Assembly (NCBI GenBank): GCA_025024175.1
Contig: QCXZ01000053.1
Span: forward strand, 10,540,001-10,604,000
Source: Rhyzopertha dominica
Lineage: Eukaryota > Arthropoda > Insecta > Coleoptera > Bostrichidae
Length of the DNA stretch: 64,000 nt
Reading direction: 5' to 3'
A program made the position numbers and the translations under genes. The notes under the pieces are model-generated. The model was not told where the DNA came from. It did not search any database and was given only the letters and a program-made list of their open reading frames with translations. Shown in pieces: positions 43,799 through 56,184 of the stretch (positions are counted from its first letter, which is position 1; every line of letters begins with the position of its first letter).

Positions 43799-46700
43799 CT
43801 ATTCGGATTTCAGAACCTTCGGTTTTCGAACTGGGCCCAGCAGGGCCTGCGATGAACCCCGAATGAGGTCAGTCCTTCCCGCGTCTATCATCTTTTTCTC
43901 CCAAATGTCCATGTCCTTCTCATACTGGAGTTTCCTTGCTTCAGCCTCCTGCTGGTACTTCGCCTTCTGTTCGGGGCTCAAGTTTGCCCACTTCTCCTTC
44001 ATTTCGGTCATGATTTGGATTGGTGTTTTATTGAGAAGCTTAGCTTGTTCAAGAACATACAGCATGAAGGCACGTATCGGTTGTTTTGGTTTTTCCGTTT
44101 CTCTGTACAGCTACGAAAGAAATAAATATAAAATATTGGTTCATTTGATCAAAGCAGATACTTAGTTATGTTACTTTTAAAAAACCGCTGCAAATTGAAT
44201 CAATACTTCCATATCCAATTGTCAAAAATGACATTTACGTTTTTATTTCTTATACTATACGATTAGTAATTAGGTTTTGAGCATTTTTTCTCTCTACACA
44301 TTTTTCTAAGACAAACAGTCCACGTGATATTAGCAAAAATATATAAATTTTAAAATCTGTTTTTTCCAAATAACTCGAAAATTACTAACTTAACAAAAAA
44401 ATTACAAGAGTGCTTTCTGATCAGAAATTTAATTTTCTATATAATACCAAAATTTTAGAAAAATCGTACGAGCAGGGACCAAAATAGGTTTTTTGGAAAT
44501 ATTTCGAAAACGTCAAAATTTTGAATAAATTTTTTAAGGCACTTTTTGTGAGAAATTTTATTTCCTATCTGATGGCATTTTCATTTTTTTTAAATATATT
44601 AAATATGTTCGGAGATATTTAGGAAAAACAGTTCTCTTTAAGTGACGCTTTTTTGCTAATATCTTCTAAACAGTTTGTGGTACCGAAAATTTATAAGAAC
44701 TAATAATACTCGTGGTTATACTACTAATCACATACTAAAACGAGAAAAAGATAAAAAAATAAAAATTTGCAAAAAAGGCTAGTTACCCCCCAATTTCGTC
44801 TCCTTCCCGATACCCTACTTACCCCACAAACAATAGGTCGCTTTGGGTAGTTGAGATTTATAGGTTTACCAAATTTCAAGTTCATATATTAAGTCTTTCG
44901 AAATTTATCGTGTCCACAAACAATACCACAGACACACGGACACACAGACAAGAATTTTTATTTTGCTTAAATTTTGTTTTTTTTGCGTTTTCGACCATTT
45001 TAAAGGGAATGAGCAAATAAAAATTTTTGAAATTTTTTTTCGCGATACAATACTTCCCATCCATTGGATGTGGAAGTAAAATAAAGCCCCATATTATCAC
45101 AGTATGTAATGGACTATTTATTAGACACATGTATACCAAAATTATCTTTTAACATAGTTTTCATTAAGAAATTTGTTGATGACATAATTTTAGTATTACC
45201 CGAAAATTTTATAGAAGAAATTTTAGAAAAATTTAATGATTTTGATCAACATATTAAATTTACAGTAGAGAGAGAGAGAGAGTTGGATGGGGGTGTTCCA
45301 TTTCTTGATACAAAAGTTATACGTTATAATAATAAAATTATTTTAGATTGGTATCAGAAACCCACAGCCTCGGGTAGGTACATAAATTTTCAGTCTGATC
45401 CTTCTACGAAAATAAAAATTAATTTTGTTAAACAAATGAAAGATAGAATAACTAAAATATCAAATCCACAATTCCTCAATAAAAATTTATCAAAGTTAAG
45501 ATCCTTACTTATTCAAAACGGATATCCACCTGATCTTATGAATAAACTTCTTTATTCTACTGCACAAAACGAAATTCTAGTAATTAACGATAATGAGAAT
45601 TAAGTTCAGGCCACTGAGAAATTAATAAGAACTTTCTATAAATTAAACATAAAAATAGCTATAAGAGATTTTAAAAATGGTTCAAGTTTATTTACAAAAT
45701 TAAAATTCAATCCATTCCATTAAAATTTCAATCGGGGGTTGTTTAGAGTGTGATACATGTGAGGACAACTATATTGGCCAGACCTCACAATGGCTATCTA
45801 GTAGATTAGCTCTACACAAAAGTGATATAAACACAAAACGTATAAGATGTGCTCTAGCAGAACATGTATTAAACAATAACCATAACATAAATTGGGATGG
45901 TGTCAAAATTTTAGAAAAAGAGCGAAATACTAATAGACTAATTTTGGAGATGTACCAAATTAATAAGACTAATGACGTTATTAATAAAAAATCGGATACA
46001 CAAAATTTAAGTAATATATACACATATTTGTTATCGACAGAAATTTACAAAATTAATAAAACCTAAATTCAAGTAGTTATTGGCGATTTCTTTTAAAATC
46101 TTTTGAAATTGAAATCCATTGTACCATAAACCTTCAGGAAGTATTGCTGCAATTTTGACATTAAGATATGAGGAACTTTTAATAATATACCTACATAATA
46201 AAAAGTTTAGGCATTGAAATTTGAAATTAAAATAAAAGTGGTTTGTGAATCTGACTAGTGGCTACGACATATATGTCACCTTATTTGTTATCATCATTAG
46301 ATTGTATGCAAAATTTCTGGATTGTGTTATATGTGTATTACATTTAGCATATACTGGTTAAAATTTCGAAGATTCCTTTCCCTAATATAGCTGCCTATTT
46401 AAAACTCAAATTCGTAGCATGTTGTTGTTCCACTTCTTGTAAACCTAATGTAAACTGGATTGTTGTTGTAGTAAGCCCTGAAGAAGATTGTAATAAAGCA
46501 ATTGAAAGCTTGGCCAAAATAAAGAGTTCCCACTGATCTTTACCACCAGGTCGAATTCCCCCAAGATATTTCAGCTTAATATTGACAAGTAAACGACCGC
46601 AAACAATTTCATCCAGTATTACTTTTTAACTATTAAACTTCACCAAGTCTAAATTTATCCACTTTATTTATAAACAAATCTGCAAAACGCTTTCAGCAAC

Positions 46701-49700
46701 TACTAGCTAACGTAAGTGCTTTATAATATGAAAATTACACAAAAAATTTAATTAAACTGACGTCAAATTGGAAATAATCAACCTAGACTTTAAACAAAAA
46801 GTAGCCTGCATGCCAAAAACACACAAATAATTGGATAATATTTATTTCTGCGTGTAGGATGGTAGTTCACAAGCATGTTTTTGTCTCCGTTTTTGTATAT
46901 AGGTATTACTGTGGTGGTCCTGAGCTACCGAGGAAAACACCCAGCTGTAAAACAGCAGTTAATTAAGTTAGCTATGACTGAAGCAATGTTTTCTCTTAAG
47001 TTTTTAGCACATCTACTTTTATTCCATCAGGACCCGGCGCTATGTTGTTCTTCATAGCCGGGATAATGCTGGCAATATAGGGAAAACATGATGGCGTGAC
47101 TTAAGCACCGGAAAATATTGCTTGGTTTGACTTATCGTATCTGTTAACTTTGAGCCTATGGAGACAAAGTATTTATTGAATGAATTCTTGTGCAATCTCA
47201 GCATGATTGTGAGCAACTGTTTCCTCATTAGTTTAGATCCTAGAAATTCCTGGTTTAGTTGTGTGCCATTGTGCGTTTTGCTGTTTTAATAGCAGAACTT
47301 AGAGCATTTCTGTACGCCTGATATTCTTGTTTCAATCAATGATCATGAGGATCTTTTCTTAAATTTAAGTACAACTTTTGTTTCTTAATGGTAGCTTGAA
47401 CCAAGCCAGAGGTTATCCGGTTACTTCTTTTCACCTGATTTGATGGTATATTTATGTACATATGTTGTACAACTATGCACCAAATTTTGTTGTTTGTTTT
47501 GTTTTTTATAAAATAACCCATGGCAGTGACTGGATCACTTAGATTGTCTTCGACAATTTTTAAGTCGGCTGTTGCTTTCAGCTTCTTTATATTTAGTCTA
47601 CTTATTTCTTTTTTTTTTTCGGGAGTCTAACTTAGGTATCCTCCCAATACAGATTTTAGCCAATATTGTAAAATATGTCACTTCTGTAAATTAAGGCTTC
47701 GTTTGTATGACAACTATTTGTGGTTTTAATAAATAAATGATCAATACAGGACAATGCATTTCCAACCACTCTTGCATATAGCCATTAAGCCATGAAGGAT
47801 GATATACTGATGTTACGAGAACTCTGCTATCTCCCAGCACCATCTAAGACTGTATAGCCAAGATATCTCCAACACTTTTGACTTCTGAGGATCCAGGTAG
47901 GCAGGACCAAATGAACACCATTCTGATTTACACATCCAATGTTATATACTACATCACAGCCATCTAATTGAAAATTTTAGGGTACGATTAATTTTCAGGT
48001 CTCACTTAACACAATGATATCAAAATGGCGTCAATAACATTTGTAAGTCATCAAAGTTGTTAGAGGCACTACAAATATTGAGGTGCATAATATTGAAAAA
48101 CCGCTTTTATTTCTTATACTATATGATTAGTAATCAGGTTTTGAGCATTTTTTCTAAGACAAACGATCCTCGCGATAGCAAAAATTCATAAATTTTTAAA
48201 ATGTTTTTTTCCAAATAGCTCGAAAAGTATTAACTTAACAAAAAAATTACAAGAGTGCTTTCAGATCAGAAATTTTATTTCCTATATAATAAAAACAGTC
48301 GTACGAACAGGGACCAAAATATGTTTTTTGAAAATCTTTCGAAAATGTCAAAATTTTGGATAAATTTTCTAAGACACTTTTTGTGAAAAATTTTATTTCT
48401 TATCTCATGGTATTTTCAGTTTTTGAATATATTAAATATATTCGGAGATATTTAGGAAAAATCGTTTTCTTTAAGTTACGCTTTTTTGCTAATATCTTCT
48501 AAATAATTTGCTGCACCGAAAATTTATAAGTACGAATAATACTCTCAATTATCCTAATAATCACATACTAAAACGAAAAAATAAATAGNTAAATAAAAAT
48601 TTGCAAAAAGGGTAGTTACCTGCCAATTTCGCCCCCTTCCTGATACCCTACTTANCCCAAAANTAATAGGTCGCTTTGGGTAGTTGAGATCTATACATTT
48701 GCCAAATTTNAAGTTCATANATTAAGNCTTTCGAAAGTTATCGTGTCCACAAACAAAACCACAGACACACAGACAAGAAATTTTTTTTGCTCAAATTTTG
48801 TTTTTTACGTTTTCGACCATTTTAAAGCAAATAAAATAATTTTAAAATTTTTTTCGCGATACAATACTTCCCATCCGTTGAATGTGGAAGTAAGAGGTAG
48901 AAAATAATAAAAAATCAATTACTTCTAAATATATAAAATATATAAATCCCTGCTTATACTAAGCAATTTGGTATGTCAATTAGTTTATGTATGTAACTTC
49001 TCTCAGCTCGTTTTAGATATGTACTAACTCCTCTTTTAACCAATAACATATGGTTTTTGCTGTTTTAACTTCGACAGAGTTCTTGAAAAGGTGTAGACTC
49101 ATATACAGGGTGATTCACATAAGCACTGACAAAGAGCGAGAGCATGCAGGGGAGTCCAAAATATTGTGATTTAACGCAAATTACCTATAAACTAAGTTGC
49201 ACCCCTGAGAAGTTATAGGCGTTCAAAGTGGGGTTACANATTTCGAAAAAAATCAATATCTCACTTATACTTGAATTTAGGAAAGCCAAATTTGATGCAC
49301 ATTGTGAGTGTACTAAGAGCAGTATTTAAAAGTAATCAGTTCAATTGGAGCATTATAAAATGTGACAGAATTTTTTAACACTTTGGTGGACTACTATTAC
49401 CTACTATTTTATTTTATAGGAAATTTAATTCTAAAACTTTTTTATTATTGTTATTTTTCAAAAAAATTTATCGTTTTCAGGAAAAACCTGAATAACTAAA
49501 AACATGTTGCTATTTATTTAAAGTTATCGAAAATTCAAATGAATGAATGAAATGAAAAGTCAGACTTGATAATCGTGTAAAAACACTAAATTATTTTAGT
49601 GTTGTAAAAACGGCCAGTAAGTTTTTAGTTAGCGAACAAGCTGACATGCTATTAGTATTAGGTCTCTGTGAAGAAAACTGCAGAAGAAGTGTTGAACAAT

Positions 49701-52700
49701 ATCGGAGATTTCCTAATCGTATAATCCTTCAGAAAAAACATTTGCCAATGTTGAAAAACGAGCTCGAGAAACAGGCAAGTTTTTCAGTAATACTCGAGAA
49801 CGTGCTATTGCAATCAGAACACAAGACGAAGAACTTATTTTAAATACAGTTGAAGATAACCAAAGTATTAGTACTTGAATTCTATCCCGACAAATTGGTA
49901 TATTGCAAACTTCGGTGAATCAAGTTGTGAAACATAATCTACTACACCCATATTATATAAAAAAAGCGTGAGAATTGTTACCGGAAGATTTTGTTAACAG
50001 AGTGATTATCTATTGGTTTATTTTACATCAAGACACTAATTTTCAAAAGAAAATTCACTTTACTGATGAAGCTTGTTTCACCCCCGAGGTATTACAAAAT
50101 TACATAACTATCATGAATATTCCGATGTAAACCCTCGTTCTTTCAGAAAAACAAACATAAAAAGTCTCTTACAGTAACAACGAATCAACAAACGAAAACA
50201 ACAAGGTAGAAGTATAAGGAAAAGAGAATATGCTGCCAATGTATATAAGCCCAAATATTAATACAGCTTGTGGTTAGCTCAGGATCGGTGACATAGCGAA
50301 CAATTGCTATCAACTCTTAGATCTCTTCATAATGTGTTCTAGTGTTAGGTTCTTGTGTTGTCGTTATTGTTGGTGTCATAACAGTGAAGTAGTTCCGTGC
50401 ATCTAAAAAAAATGTATACAAGAAATCACACACAATTGTGGTACAGAAAATCTCAGGAGATGGCAACCGCTTTCGAAGCACATCGAGTTACCAAATGTAC
50501 GGTGAAACATTACCCAATAAGAACACAAAAACCGACCAAGAAAAACAAGAAGAAAAGCTGGAAGAAGAAATCATAGTGACAAGAACAGAAAGAAGCAATA
50601 AGTAAAAAAGCGCTATGACAGTGCGAAATAATCGTACAGAAACCAGGAAAACATGTAAACAAATCCAGTCACAAAAAATGGGATAGTCCTAAAGAAGCTC
50701 CACTCTATAGAAAAGAAAAATACTAATACACAAGACGAGTCGAGTAATATCACCCCACCTAGAGATCCAACAAGCGANTGGANAAGCACATACGAAATCA
50801 CTCAAAGCGTCGATACCATCAAGAAACAGCAACACAAACAGGAATCAAACAATTATTGTGAATTATAAGATTTTAAGTTAATAATGTGTTCTAGTGCTAC
50901 ATTCTTGCGTTTACATTGTTATTGTGATTGTCGTTACAGTAAAGTAGTTCGTGTATCTAGACAAGTGCATAAATAAATCACGTAATTGTGGTAAAAATAA
51001 TTCAGCAAGACCAAAACTACCAAATATATGTCGAACACATCACCAACAGCAACACAAACACCTTGTAAGAGAAATAAGAAAAATCACGTTAGACCAAACT
51101 CTTTAGGAAACGAGTAGATAAACACATATGAAAACACTGAAAGAAGCATCAACATCACCTAAAAAGAGTGATCAAAAAAAGAAACATGAATCATGAATGC
51201 CGCTTCAAAAAGACAAGAAAATAATAATTGAAGAAGTCTTAAATCTCTACGCAACTTCAGATATCACCTCACATGAGGAGGAGATCAATGAAGCCGTGCT
51301 AAGCCAACATCAAACACGGAAACATCTAAGAAAAGCATTCACTGGCCGCATGCACCCTGCGAAGCTTCGCATATACTACAAAAGGCGTGGAAAACAGCAA
51401 CAAGCTCAAAGTAGGATGACCGTGCTACAAGTGGAGAATGGTGGAGAGAATCATAGCAGAATAAAACGTAACTGAAGAACAGTGGTCAGAAATCGCAAAA
51501 GACAAGAACACAATAAATAAGGAAGTCTTAAAGCTGTATACTATCCAGCTCGTCCGAGGAAGAACAAGAACAATGCAGCCGAACTAAGCTACCATTCAAC
51601 AAGGAGGCTAATAAAAAGTATCCGATAGTTGGATGCCCTAAAAACCTTCCCATTCCAATCCCCAAAAAATTCCTGTAACATGCGCTACATGGGAGCCCAC
51701 TAGCAACAAGCGTGTCACCCCTCCAACCCAGCGTAGACGTAGCCGGCCCGGCAGTATATCCGGGAGCGGCAGAAATGCCTACCGTACGCTGGTTCAATCA
51801 ATCAATCAATCAATCAATTTCTACAAAACACTCTCTCGGGTCTACTTGACGAGGTGCCATTACAACTTGGACTGGAACATTGGATTATGCACAATGGAGT
51901 ACCGCCTCATTTTAGTGTTGGACTTTTTAAACCAGAGGTATATCCAAACAAATGGATTGGAAGAGGAAATAATTGCGCACAAGTTTGCCCTCCACGATCA
52001 CCAGACCTCAACAAATGTGACTTCTTTCTTTCGGGAACGCTAAAATAATTCGTGTATTCCTCGCCAGTTGCGTCTCGAGCCGAATTGTGGGATCCCATTA
52101 CAAATTAATGCACACTCATTAAAAACGATCAGCAGTTACTGGATAGAGTAGACTTCAGTTTTCGATGAAGGATAAATTTATGCCTGACAGAAAATGGTGG
52201 TCAATCCCTGTAACCTATCAGTGCAAATTGTAATGTTATTTCTATTATTTCAGTTGTTTATTTTTCTATTAAAGTATTATTTTAATTTTTTATCTGATTG
52301 TCAAATCTGATATTTAATTTCATAGCCATTGTTTGAATTTTCAATAATTTTAAATAACAGCTTACAATACATGTTTTTAGATATTCAGGTTTTTCTTGAA
52401 AATGATAAGGTTTTTGGGAAAAAAAACAAAAGTAAAAAAGTTTTAGAATTAAATTCCCAATAAAATAAAATAAATATTTTTTTAAGTCTGCCGTGTTAAA
52501 AAATTCTGTCACATTTTAAGGGCGCATCCTCCCTTATCAACCCTTGAAAATGCTCCAAGTGAACTCTAATTACTTTCGATTACGGTTCTTGGTACATTCA
52601 CAGCGTGTACCAAATTTGGTTTTTCTAATTTTAAGTATAAGTGAGATATTGATTTTCTTTCGAAATTTGAAACCCCACTTTGAGGCCTCTAACTTCTCAG

Positions 52701-54022
52701 GGGTGCAAGTTAGTATATAGGTAACTTGTTTTAAATCACAATGTTTTGTACTCCCCTCAGTGTTGCCAGAAAGAAAAATAAAATATCCGTAGCGTGACTG
52801 TCAAAATATCCGTAGATGAACAAAAAGTATATTATTTGTTATAAAACCAAATATACGTAAATGAATAAGGTAAAACCAAAAGTTTGAGTTTCTTAGACAT
52901 ATCTCATCCTTGTCGTCACCGTATACATGCAATTCTGTATGACAACAAATTCAAAATGCGTGCGGCGAATATCTTTCCAAGTCCCTAAATTTATAAAATC
53001 TAGGGAATTATTTTCTTTTAGGTGCTGATATGATAATGTACGAAGATAGCTACATTACCATCTGCAGTAAAACGGGTATGGAATTTACCTTATATATTAA
53101 AAAAATATATATTAATTTTGTTCAAAAATCCGTATATTTTGAAAAAAATCCGCTGTTCCGTAGATATACGGAATAATCCGTAGATCTGGTGACGCTGACT
53201 CCCCTACATGCCCCTGCTCTATGTCCTGCAATACAGTTGTCTTGGATCAAATAAATCCCTTTCCAAGAATAGTAGACGGATGTCTTTTATATTTATTGTA
53301 AATAATCTTAATCATTCTTTTTTGTATGACTTTGAGATCACTGTCAGATCACTGACTTGCATAAGCTATGACATACATTTTAGTTTTCAGGATGTCTAGC
53401 ATCTGCCATAGTTGTGTAAACACATGAAGTAGTTGTCTTTTTAACAATTTGAGTTATGTGGATATCCCATATAAAGCCCAAAATAAAACCAAGAATTAAA
53501 AAATTCATGCATTGATGCTCACACATACCTTTTTTAATTGGCGTTTTTTCTTCCCTGCTTTTTTTTCCTCGCTAGCTAATTTTATGGCATTTTTCTGCTC
53601 TTCCGTTAGCTTTGCTTCATATTCTAGATTCTTTTTCGTATATGCCTCAAGCTCGCTTTTGTATTCTTTCTCATACTTCCGTTTGGTGTCAACAGATAGA
53701 TTCTTCCATCCCTGAGCACACTTACTTGCAATCTCTGTTACTCTGAGATTGGGATTCTCCTTCACAAATGTTGGGCGATAGTCAGCTAAAAATCGAAAAT
53801 AAGGCGAGAGGGGTTTCTTCGGTTTTTCTGGTATTTTGAGTTTTTTAAGTTTTTCTTGAGTGTCCTGTTTAAGACCTGCGCTTCCACAATATAAATATGA
53901 GGGCCTACAAATGATGCAGGTTAAAAATGCACTTCATAACTTCAAGGACCTTACCTTGGATTTAAAAAAAGTCTGCTAGAACTGAAAATATTCAAAAACT
54001 TAAATACATTTGAGNCTGCCAT
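43799..54022 (-). CDS. TFAM: Mitochondrial transcription factor A (TFAM), three coding exons
   Basis: TFAM packages mitochondrial DNA and activates its transcription. Minus-strand exons are 54022-53955, 53904-53529 and 44110-43799, with GT/AG junctions, joining to 251 aa (human 246). The N-terminus (SNVFKFLNIFSSSRLFL) is basic and hydrophobic without acidic residues, as for a mitochondrial targeting signal; codon 3 holds an N. HMG box A (about 50-116) starts PEKPKKPLSPYFRFLADYRP and has CAQGWKNLS. A charged linker follows (EEQKNAIKLASEEKKAGKKKR). HMG box B (about 153-220) has KPKQPIRAFMLYV and EKWANLSPEQKAKY. The first intron is only 50 bp; the second is 9.4 kb and holds Penelope, LINE, mariner-superfamily and other repeats. 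The start diverges from mRpS21, another mitochondrial gene-expression gene, across 2.2 kb. Confidence 0.9.
44179..45079 (+). repeat. Dispersed repeat family A, copy 2
   Basis: This is the longest copy (about 900 bp), with the same ordered blocks as 27457-28316 and the same terminus (CCATTGGATGTGGAAGTAA). It lies in TFAM intron 2, directly before the Penelope-like reverse transcriptase at 45109. Confidence 0.8.
45100..46570 (+). mobile_element. Second Penelope-like element, 5' truncated
   Basis: An open frame at 45109-45603 carries the end of a Penelope-type reverse transcriptase. KKFVDDIILVLP is the palm motif with catalytic DD, GGVPFLDTKVIRYNNKI follows, then YQKPTASGRYINF. After a stop, the GIY-YIG endonuclease region reads CLECDTCEDNYIGQTSQWLS and AEHVLNNNHNINW (about 45735-46066). 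A terminal region of about 500 nt contains a hammerhead-like core. The sequence is clearly a different subfamily from the pair at 30373-32344. It is truncated at the 5' end. Confidence 0.8.
46478..46507 (+). ncRNA. Hammerhead-like ribozyme core of the second Penelope element
   Basis: The canonical CTGAAGA (46478-46484) is followed by stem GATTG/CAATT (one G-T pair) with an 8-nt loop and then GAAA (46504-46507). All invariant core positions are present. It lies about 410 nt after the endonuclease stop, where Penelope-like hammerheads are expected. Stems I and III were not resolved by eye. Confidence 0.5.
46860..48080 (-). pseudogene. LINE relic: endonuclease end and start of reverse transcriptase
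   Basis: Reading from 48080 down, an apurinic-type endonuclease appears: DCDVVYNIG with NQNGVHLVLP, then VGNALSCIDHLFIKTT and NEALIYRSDI. The reverse-transcriptase start follows at about 47050-46880: KNNIAPGPDGIKVDVLK, LINCCFTAGCFPR and TVIPIYKNGDKN. Stops and frameshifts are common. The 3' part is missing here. A later RT part lies at 41700-42690 on the same strand and could be another copy of the family. Confidence 0.7.
48095..48894 (+). repeat. Dispersed repeat family A, copy 3
   Basis: This copy is shorter by about 60 nt near the start but otherwise collinear with the other two, and it has the same GTGGAAGTAA end. It contains several N bases. It lies in TFAM intron 2, 3 kb from copy 2. 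Confidence 0.8.
50170..51817. mobile_element. Insertion ending in (CAAT)n, probably non-LTR derived
   Basis: This block interrupts the mariner-superfamily transposase between its DDE start and the FLQNTLSGLLDEVPL segment. It ends in a CAAT tandem repeat (about 51793-51817), a 3' tail style seen in some non-LTR elements. It contains two diverged copies of a GTGTTCTAGTG-containing segment (about 50333 and 50885). One open stretch (51197-51475, 92 codons) matches nothing I recognise. Exact borders were not resolved. Confidence 0.45.
52758..53197. mobile_element. hAT-type MITE with 8-bp target duplication
   Basis: CAGTGTTGCCAG at the left and CTGGTGACGCTG at the right are imperfect inverted termini. 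The 8-bp ACTCCCCT flanks both sides (52750-52757 and 53198-53205). The 440-bp body has no coding and repeats short CCGTAGAT-type units. Removing it restores the right arm of the surrounding mariner-superfamily element, which proves the nesting order. Confidence 0.85.
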
Positions 54023-56184
54023 TTTGTTGCAGACGAAATTACAAAAANAAAAAATAAACAATCACTAAATTCTTCGAATCAGCATGTGTTTTTACTTAAA
54101 TATTTAAGTAGAGCACGCAAAGCAAACACAATCTATCCCTTTTTATATTTAAGACGCTTCTTGATTTTGACGGATCTTACGTGATTTATTATAGGTTATC
54201 GGTAAGGCAGGTTTTTGTAATAGGTATGTATACGAATAACTCCACTAAGGATGCCGAACAAACCAATTATATGATCTGAGGAACAAACGATTCGCTAGCG
54301 TCCCTGCTTTTGCCGGCGAAGCTTTTACGCATTGCTGATAGGTGGCGCCATATGTGAAGTGTACAATTTTTGAATAAGTTAAACACAATGTGACACAATA
54401 TCCTTTTTACTGGGTAAACGTTAGGTTTTATCTTCATCTCAAGTAATAAAACTACAAATACCAATCATTCAGTTCATCGTCATGAGTATAAAATTACCGT
54501 ATTGTTTAGCGTAATATAACAAAAGCTATGTACTACCGTACATTTATTTGTTTTTCTGGGCTACGCGACCTTTAATTTCGCCAAATCGAGTGTTAAATAA
54601 CGAACTTAGTAAAACTCAAACTACCTATGATAAAAAATACTTTAAACAAATGAAACTTGTGCAATTAATGGTACTTTGGAACACCAAAATCGATTATTGA
54701 CCCTGGAGCCAGCATTTTAGGGTTCACATAAAAAATATCTGCTTTGCAGGCAACTCTCCATTGTTTTAGCATTATTGTAGGGTTTTGCTTCACAGCAAAC
54801 ATGATTCAAATTCAATTCTTTTTTTTATTTTACAGAATTAATAAATCTGCCTAACTCATAAATAGTTAAAGATTTTTCTTAACTTACGGATACAGTGTTT
54901 TATGCTTTGATAAAACGTTGTTATTAACAATAAACAACTTTATTAGATTCACGCTACAGCTCCACGTTTTTACTTTAATGCAACATTGTGGTTGAAGTTC
55001 AACTGTCGCTACGCTTGCTCTTGCTAGGGTGATGCGATGAGCAACTATTATATACCTCCGCAAAGTGGCGACATCTCTCTACGGCTAGCAGATATATTAT
55101 ATATTCAGAACCAGAATAAGTTAGTTTTTTTGAACCTATTTTTCTTTCTATCACAAAGTGATTAATCAATGCTATAAGTATTACATGATATCAAATTTTC
55201 TTCAACAATATAATTTTAATAATTGTATTTTTGTAAACAAAAAACAAACTTAAAAACAAACATAATTCTTAAAGTAAACACAGGTGTACAAAAATAAAAC
55301 TAAACTAATAATATCTTGTATTGCAGAAAAAAGTAAGTTGAATTTAAGTAGTTTATTGTGTTTCAGAACTAGTTAGTTCTTTTTTATACTTTTCCATAAT
55401 GTGCATCTTTATAAATCTATAGTATAACATTATTATTTTTTAAATTATGATGGAGCAACCCTATATCCAACGTTAGTGCTGGATGATTTAATATGCTATT
55501 TAGTTTATAGCAAATTTACTTGGCAGAATTTTTGTTTAACGCTGAAAGCGAAATCCAACAAACATAAATATAGGTAGATTCATTACAAAATTGAAAAAAT
55601 TGAAAATATTGGCGAGTTGCCTGCGAAGCACAAATTTTTTATAGTAAACCAAAAGTGATCTATGCTGAGTACAGGACGGTGTCAAATTTAGTATTTTATT
55701 TGGAAGTAAATCTATTCATTACCTTTGGTTTGGATACTAAAAATGTTACAATACCTCACTTTGTTAATAAATGGGAATACTGTTCTGTCTGTTGGTACAT
55801 CTGCAATTTAAGACTAATGTTTTTGAATCTGTTTGTTTTTTGTGTATTACAGGAAAAGTGATCAAAGTTTAGTTACATTTTTGTAGGTTAAGACTTACAT
55901 TTTATAATTTGTTTTGTTTATTGTTATACTTTTTTTATTTGCAAATATTAAGATATTAAAAAGCTCGTGTTGATAGAAAAATCCTACTGATGAAGAAAAT
56001 ATCCGTCTGGCAACACTGTTTTATGGTGGTTGCCTAAATGTGGCCTAAATAACCAGAAGTGTGGGGTATTTTGGTGTTTACTTACTAAATTTTGCATAAC
56101 AATTCAATAGATTTCAAAAAAGTAGTACGTACTACCTACTCGAAATTTGTATCAAAATTCTAAAATTACGAGTTTAAGGTTAGA
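54023..56184. promoter_or_regulatory. Divergent TFAM-mRpS21 intergenic region
   Basis: This region of 2.2 kb between divergent start codons should hold both promoters. It contains the reverse copy of repeat family B at 54285-54665. No other gene or motif could be supported. Confidence 0.4.
54285..54665 (-). repeat. Repeat family B, inverted copy
   Basis: Complemented, it matches the 3' half of the copies at 37440-38925, including GGCGCCACCTATCAGCAAT, the AAGCTT block and GGGACGCTAGCGAATCG. It is close to the TFAM start. Confidence 0.65.

Larger units (their letters stand above)
49104..53235 (+). mobile_element. Mariner-superfamily element with long inverted arms and nested insertions
   Basis: The left arm starts ACAGGGTGATTCAC (49104) and is inverted at about 52450-52760 and 53198-53235, with TTGCACCCCTGAGAAGTTA and AATCAATATCTCACTTATAC as landmarks; the arms are about 350 nt. 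Inside, a decayed transposase reads ADMLLVLGLCEENCRRSVEQ and FPNRIILQ (helix-turn-helix, about 49640-49720). LPEDF precedes KIHFTDEACFT (DDE start, about 50050). PLQLGLEHWIMHNGVPPHFS, KWIGRGNN and CPPRSPDLNKCDFFLSG follow at 51853-52048. The reading frame is broken. Insertions at about 50170-51817 and 52758-53197 split the body and the right arm. It sits in TFAM intron 2. Confidence 0.8.

Noticed and set aside
45769..46023. Minus-strand ORF over the second Penelope endonuclease
   Set aside because: It is the complement of a recognisable plus-strand GIY-YIG region.
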